Shown: positions 4,499 through 5,908 of the stretch, one piece after another
How the letters are laid out: each line of letters starts with the position of its first letter
Numbering within the stretch: position 1 is the first letter of the stretch
Assembly: GCA_023245115.1 (NCBI GenBank)
Contig: JAHFKX010000052.1
Span: 1 to 5,908, forward strand
DNA from: Candidatus Woesearchaeota archaeon
Lineage (GTDB): Archaea; Nanobdellota; Nanobdellia; UBA10117
Direction of reading: 5' to 3'
Length of the DNA stretch: 5,908 bases
Program-made: the position numbers and the translations under genes
The notes under the pieces: model-generated
What the model was told of the DNA's origin: nothing
The model's input: the letters and a program-made list of their open reading frames with translations, nothing else
The model's database searches: none

Positions 4499-5896
4499 TT
4501 AATCCGGTGCGATTACTTTTCTCAACGCGGGGTGCATCTCGAATGCGTGCTGTTTTGCAATGTCTTCGTACAATTTGTACACTATCATAACTGTAAGTAA
4601 TATGCCTGTGCCCCTGCTCAGCGCATCCCCAAGATCTGCAAACGCAGCTAGGAATCCAACGAGCGCACCGCCCATCACAGTCAATGCAGGTATGTACCTA
4701 TTTAAAATTGACTCGAGGACTCGTGGGTCGCGCCTAAAGCCAGGAATCTGCAGGCCAGACGCCAGTATTTGCTTTGCCTGAGAGGCTGCGTCCATGTTTG
4801 AAGTCTTCACCCACATTACTGAAAACAAAATTGAACCAAATATCATAAAACTCATGTATGCTACGGCTTGCAACAACATTGTCGATGTTGTGCTGCCGGT
4901 TATCAGTGCACCAAGTATGTTCGGCGAATGTGTCCAGAATACCAAACCGGTTGCCGGCACGTTTCCGGAGAAAGTTCCAAGAATTGGCCTGCCTGCGCTT
5001 TCAAGCAGCCTAGCCCACAACTGCAGGTTTGCCATTAAGGCTGCAATAAGTATAACTGGTATATTTGATGTGTAAATAAATTTCAGCGGCCAGCGCATGC
5101 CAAAGCCCCTGACACGGCCAAAGCTCAGTGGAATTTCAACTTTCATAGACTGTGCATAAACTGCAACAAGGAAAACCACTATTGTAGTAACGATTGCCGC
5201 AACAGCGATTGATGCACCGGTTATATCACCAATTCCCAAAGCCTTAAACAAGAATGGTATCTGGCCAACTGGCACGTCCGGGTTTGTTGGTGATGGCAAC
5301 GGATTGAATGCACGTACGAATATCTGCTGTGCAACACCACCTGCTATAAACAGCGAAACACCAGAACCAAAACCCCATTTAAGCGCCACTTCATCCATGA
5401 GTGTTATCAGATACCCGCCCAAGAACAACTGGCCTATGAGCAGGAGTTGCATAGTAAAAAATCTTGATGTGCCTGCAAATTCAGCAGGCGGTGCAAGGCC
5501 ACCCGCAAATACAAAAACTGCAGACTCGAATGCAATAAAAAACAATGTAGCAATTTTTTGAATCGCCGCAAATTTCTTACGGCCAACTGGATTTGTCATA
5601 TCTATGCCAAACATACCAGAACCGACCAAAAGCTGCAATACTATTGAAGCAGTAACTATCGGCCCTATGCCAAGGCTAATCACTGAGCCAAAGGAAGCAC
5701 CGAGAATAATTGAAAGCTGTGTAAATTGCTGGAGTGAGTTTTGTCCAAGACCTGCCAGCGGGATAAAACCCAAGACAAAAAAGACAATCATCACGAGGCC
5801 AGTCCAGATTAATTTTGTTTTAAACGGCAACCTTTTCTCAGTTGGTCTTATAACTTCCGGAAAAAAACGCGTAATGGCTGAAAAGTCAAAGGCCAT
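4499..5896 (-). CDS. secY: Preprotein translocase subunit SecY (Sec61 alpha)
   Basis: A 465-residue SecY, the central pore subunit of the Sec translocon, which moves proteins across and into the cytoplasmic membrane. It has the expected run of about ten hydrophobic segments. Family landmarks are FFPEV with PFKTKLIWTG near the N-terminus (11-33), GIGPIVTASIVLQLLVGSG (77-94) for the plug/TM2 region, DEVALKWGFGSGVSLFIAGG (168-187), PLKFIYTSNIPVIL (270-283) and GFRRDPRVLESILNRYIPALT (386-406, the ribosome-binding cytosolic loop). GTGILLTVMIVYKLYEDI (429-446) is the last membrane helix. The end FEMHPALRKVIAPD is the usual short cytosolic tail; archaeal relatives end similarly with E-x-HPA. Start: ATG at 5896 with GGAGG 6 nt upstream. 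It is first in the visible operon, and its tail is repeated at 4398-4354. Confidence 0.97.
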   Translation of the reverse strand: MAFDFSAITRFFPEVIRPTEKRLPFKTKLIWTGLVMIVFFVLGFIPLAGLGQNSLQQFTQLSIILGASFGSVISLGIGPIVTASIVLQLLVGSGMFGIDMTNPVGRKKFAAIQKIATLFFIAFESAVFVFAGGLAPPAEFAGTSRFFTMQLLLIGQLFLGGYLITLMDEVALKWGFGSGVSLFIAGGVAQQIFVRAFNPLPSPTNPDVPVGQIPFLFKALGIGDITGASIAVAAIVTTIVVFLVAVYAQSMKVEIPLSFGRVRGFGMRWPLKFIYTSNIPVILIAALMANLQLWARLLESAGRPILGTFSGNVPATGLVFWTHSPNILGALITGSTTSTMLLQAVAYMSFMIFGSILFSVMWVKTSNMDAASQAKQILASGLQIPGFRRDPRVLESILNRYIPALTVMGGALVGFLAAFADLGDALSRGTGILLTVMIVYKLYEDIAKQHAFEMHPALRKVIAPD

Positions 5897-5902
5897 TATT
5901 TG

Positions 5903-5907
5903 CCTCC
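5903..5907 (-). promoter_or_regulatory. Ribosome binding site GGAGG before secY
   Basis: The minus strand reads GGAGG, then six bases (CAAATA), then the secY ATG at 5896. This is a near-ideal Shine-Dalgarno at near-ideal spacing and confirms the start. It is the strongest such site in the window. Confidence 0.75.
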
Positions 5908-5908
5908 G

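Noticed and set aside
2239..4543. The tail duplications as simple assembly errors
   Set aside because: Two loci show the same layout with the same element, and the copies differ by mainly silent changes rather than being identical. A mixed-strain chimera is not fully excluded without reads.
1712..5561. Plus-strand open frames opposite cbf5, the ureohydrolase gene, L34e, L14e, the EMC3-like gene and secY
   Set aside because: They are antisense to strongly recognised genes, have unbalanced composition and show no family motifs.

Overview
The window is archaeal. It holds eukaryote/archaea-type ribosomal proteins (L34e, L14e), an archaeal-type SecY, the archaeal Oxa1/EMC3-like membrane protein and a Cbf5-type pseudouridine synthase with a PUA domain. 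The order SecY - EMC3-like - L34e - L14e - Cbf5 matches the end of the conserved archaeal ribosomal-protein/sec cluster. Very tight spacing and the absence of adk and cmk from their usual places suggest a reduced, perhaps DPANN-type genome, but the sequence alone does not prove that.

Layout. Seven genes run on the minus strand in this transcription order: secY (5896-4499), EMC3-like protein (4354-3854), L34e (3841-3509), L14e (3506-3159), an arginase/agmatinase-family enzyme (3156-2371), cbf5 (2233-1292) and a zinc phospholipase C-like metal hydrolase (1257-535). A membrane protein of unknown function, cut off by the left edge, lies on the plus strand (1-534) and converges on the last gene with no spacer. 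The first six genes look like one translation/membrane-insertion operon. SecY forms the translocation pore, the EMC3-like protein is an Oxa1-superfamily insertase, L34e and L14e are large-subunit proteins, and Cbf5 modifies rRNA with H/ACA guides. The ureohydrolase is the metabolic outsider.

The most unusual signal lies in the only two large gaps of this operon, secY/EMC3-like (144 bp) and agmatinase/cbf5 (137 bp). Each holds a copy, in the same orientation, of a 78-79 bp GC-rich palindromic element. The two copies share short blocks (minus strand CAAACTG, GCGGTTCGG and a purine-rich middle), while their hairpin stems differ in sequence but stay self-complementary. Directly after each element is a second, diverged copy of the last 10-14 codons and the stop codon of the gene upstream, joined to the start of the next gene. 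The two tail copies differ from their parents mainly at third codon positions. So each unit reads: intact gene, about 20 nt, element, duplicated C-terminal tail, next gene. I do not recognise this element or this arrangement from a described family.
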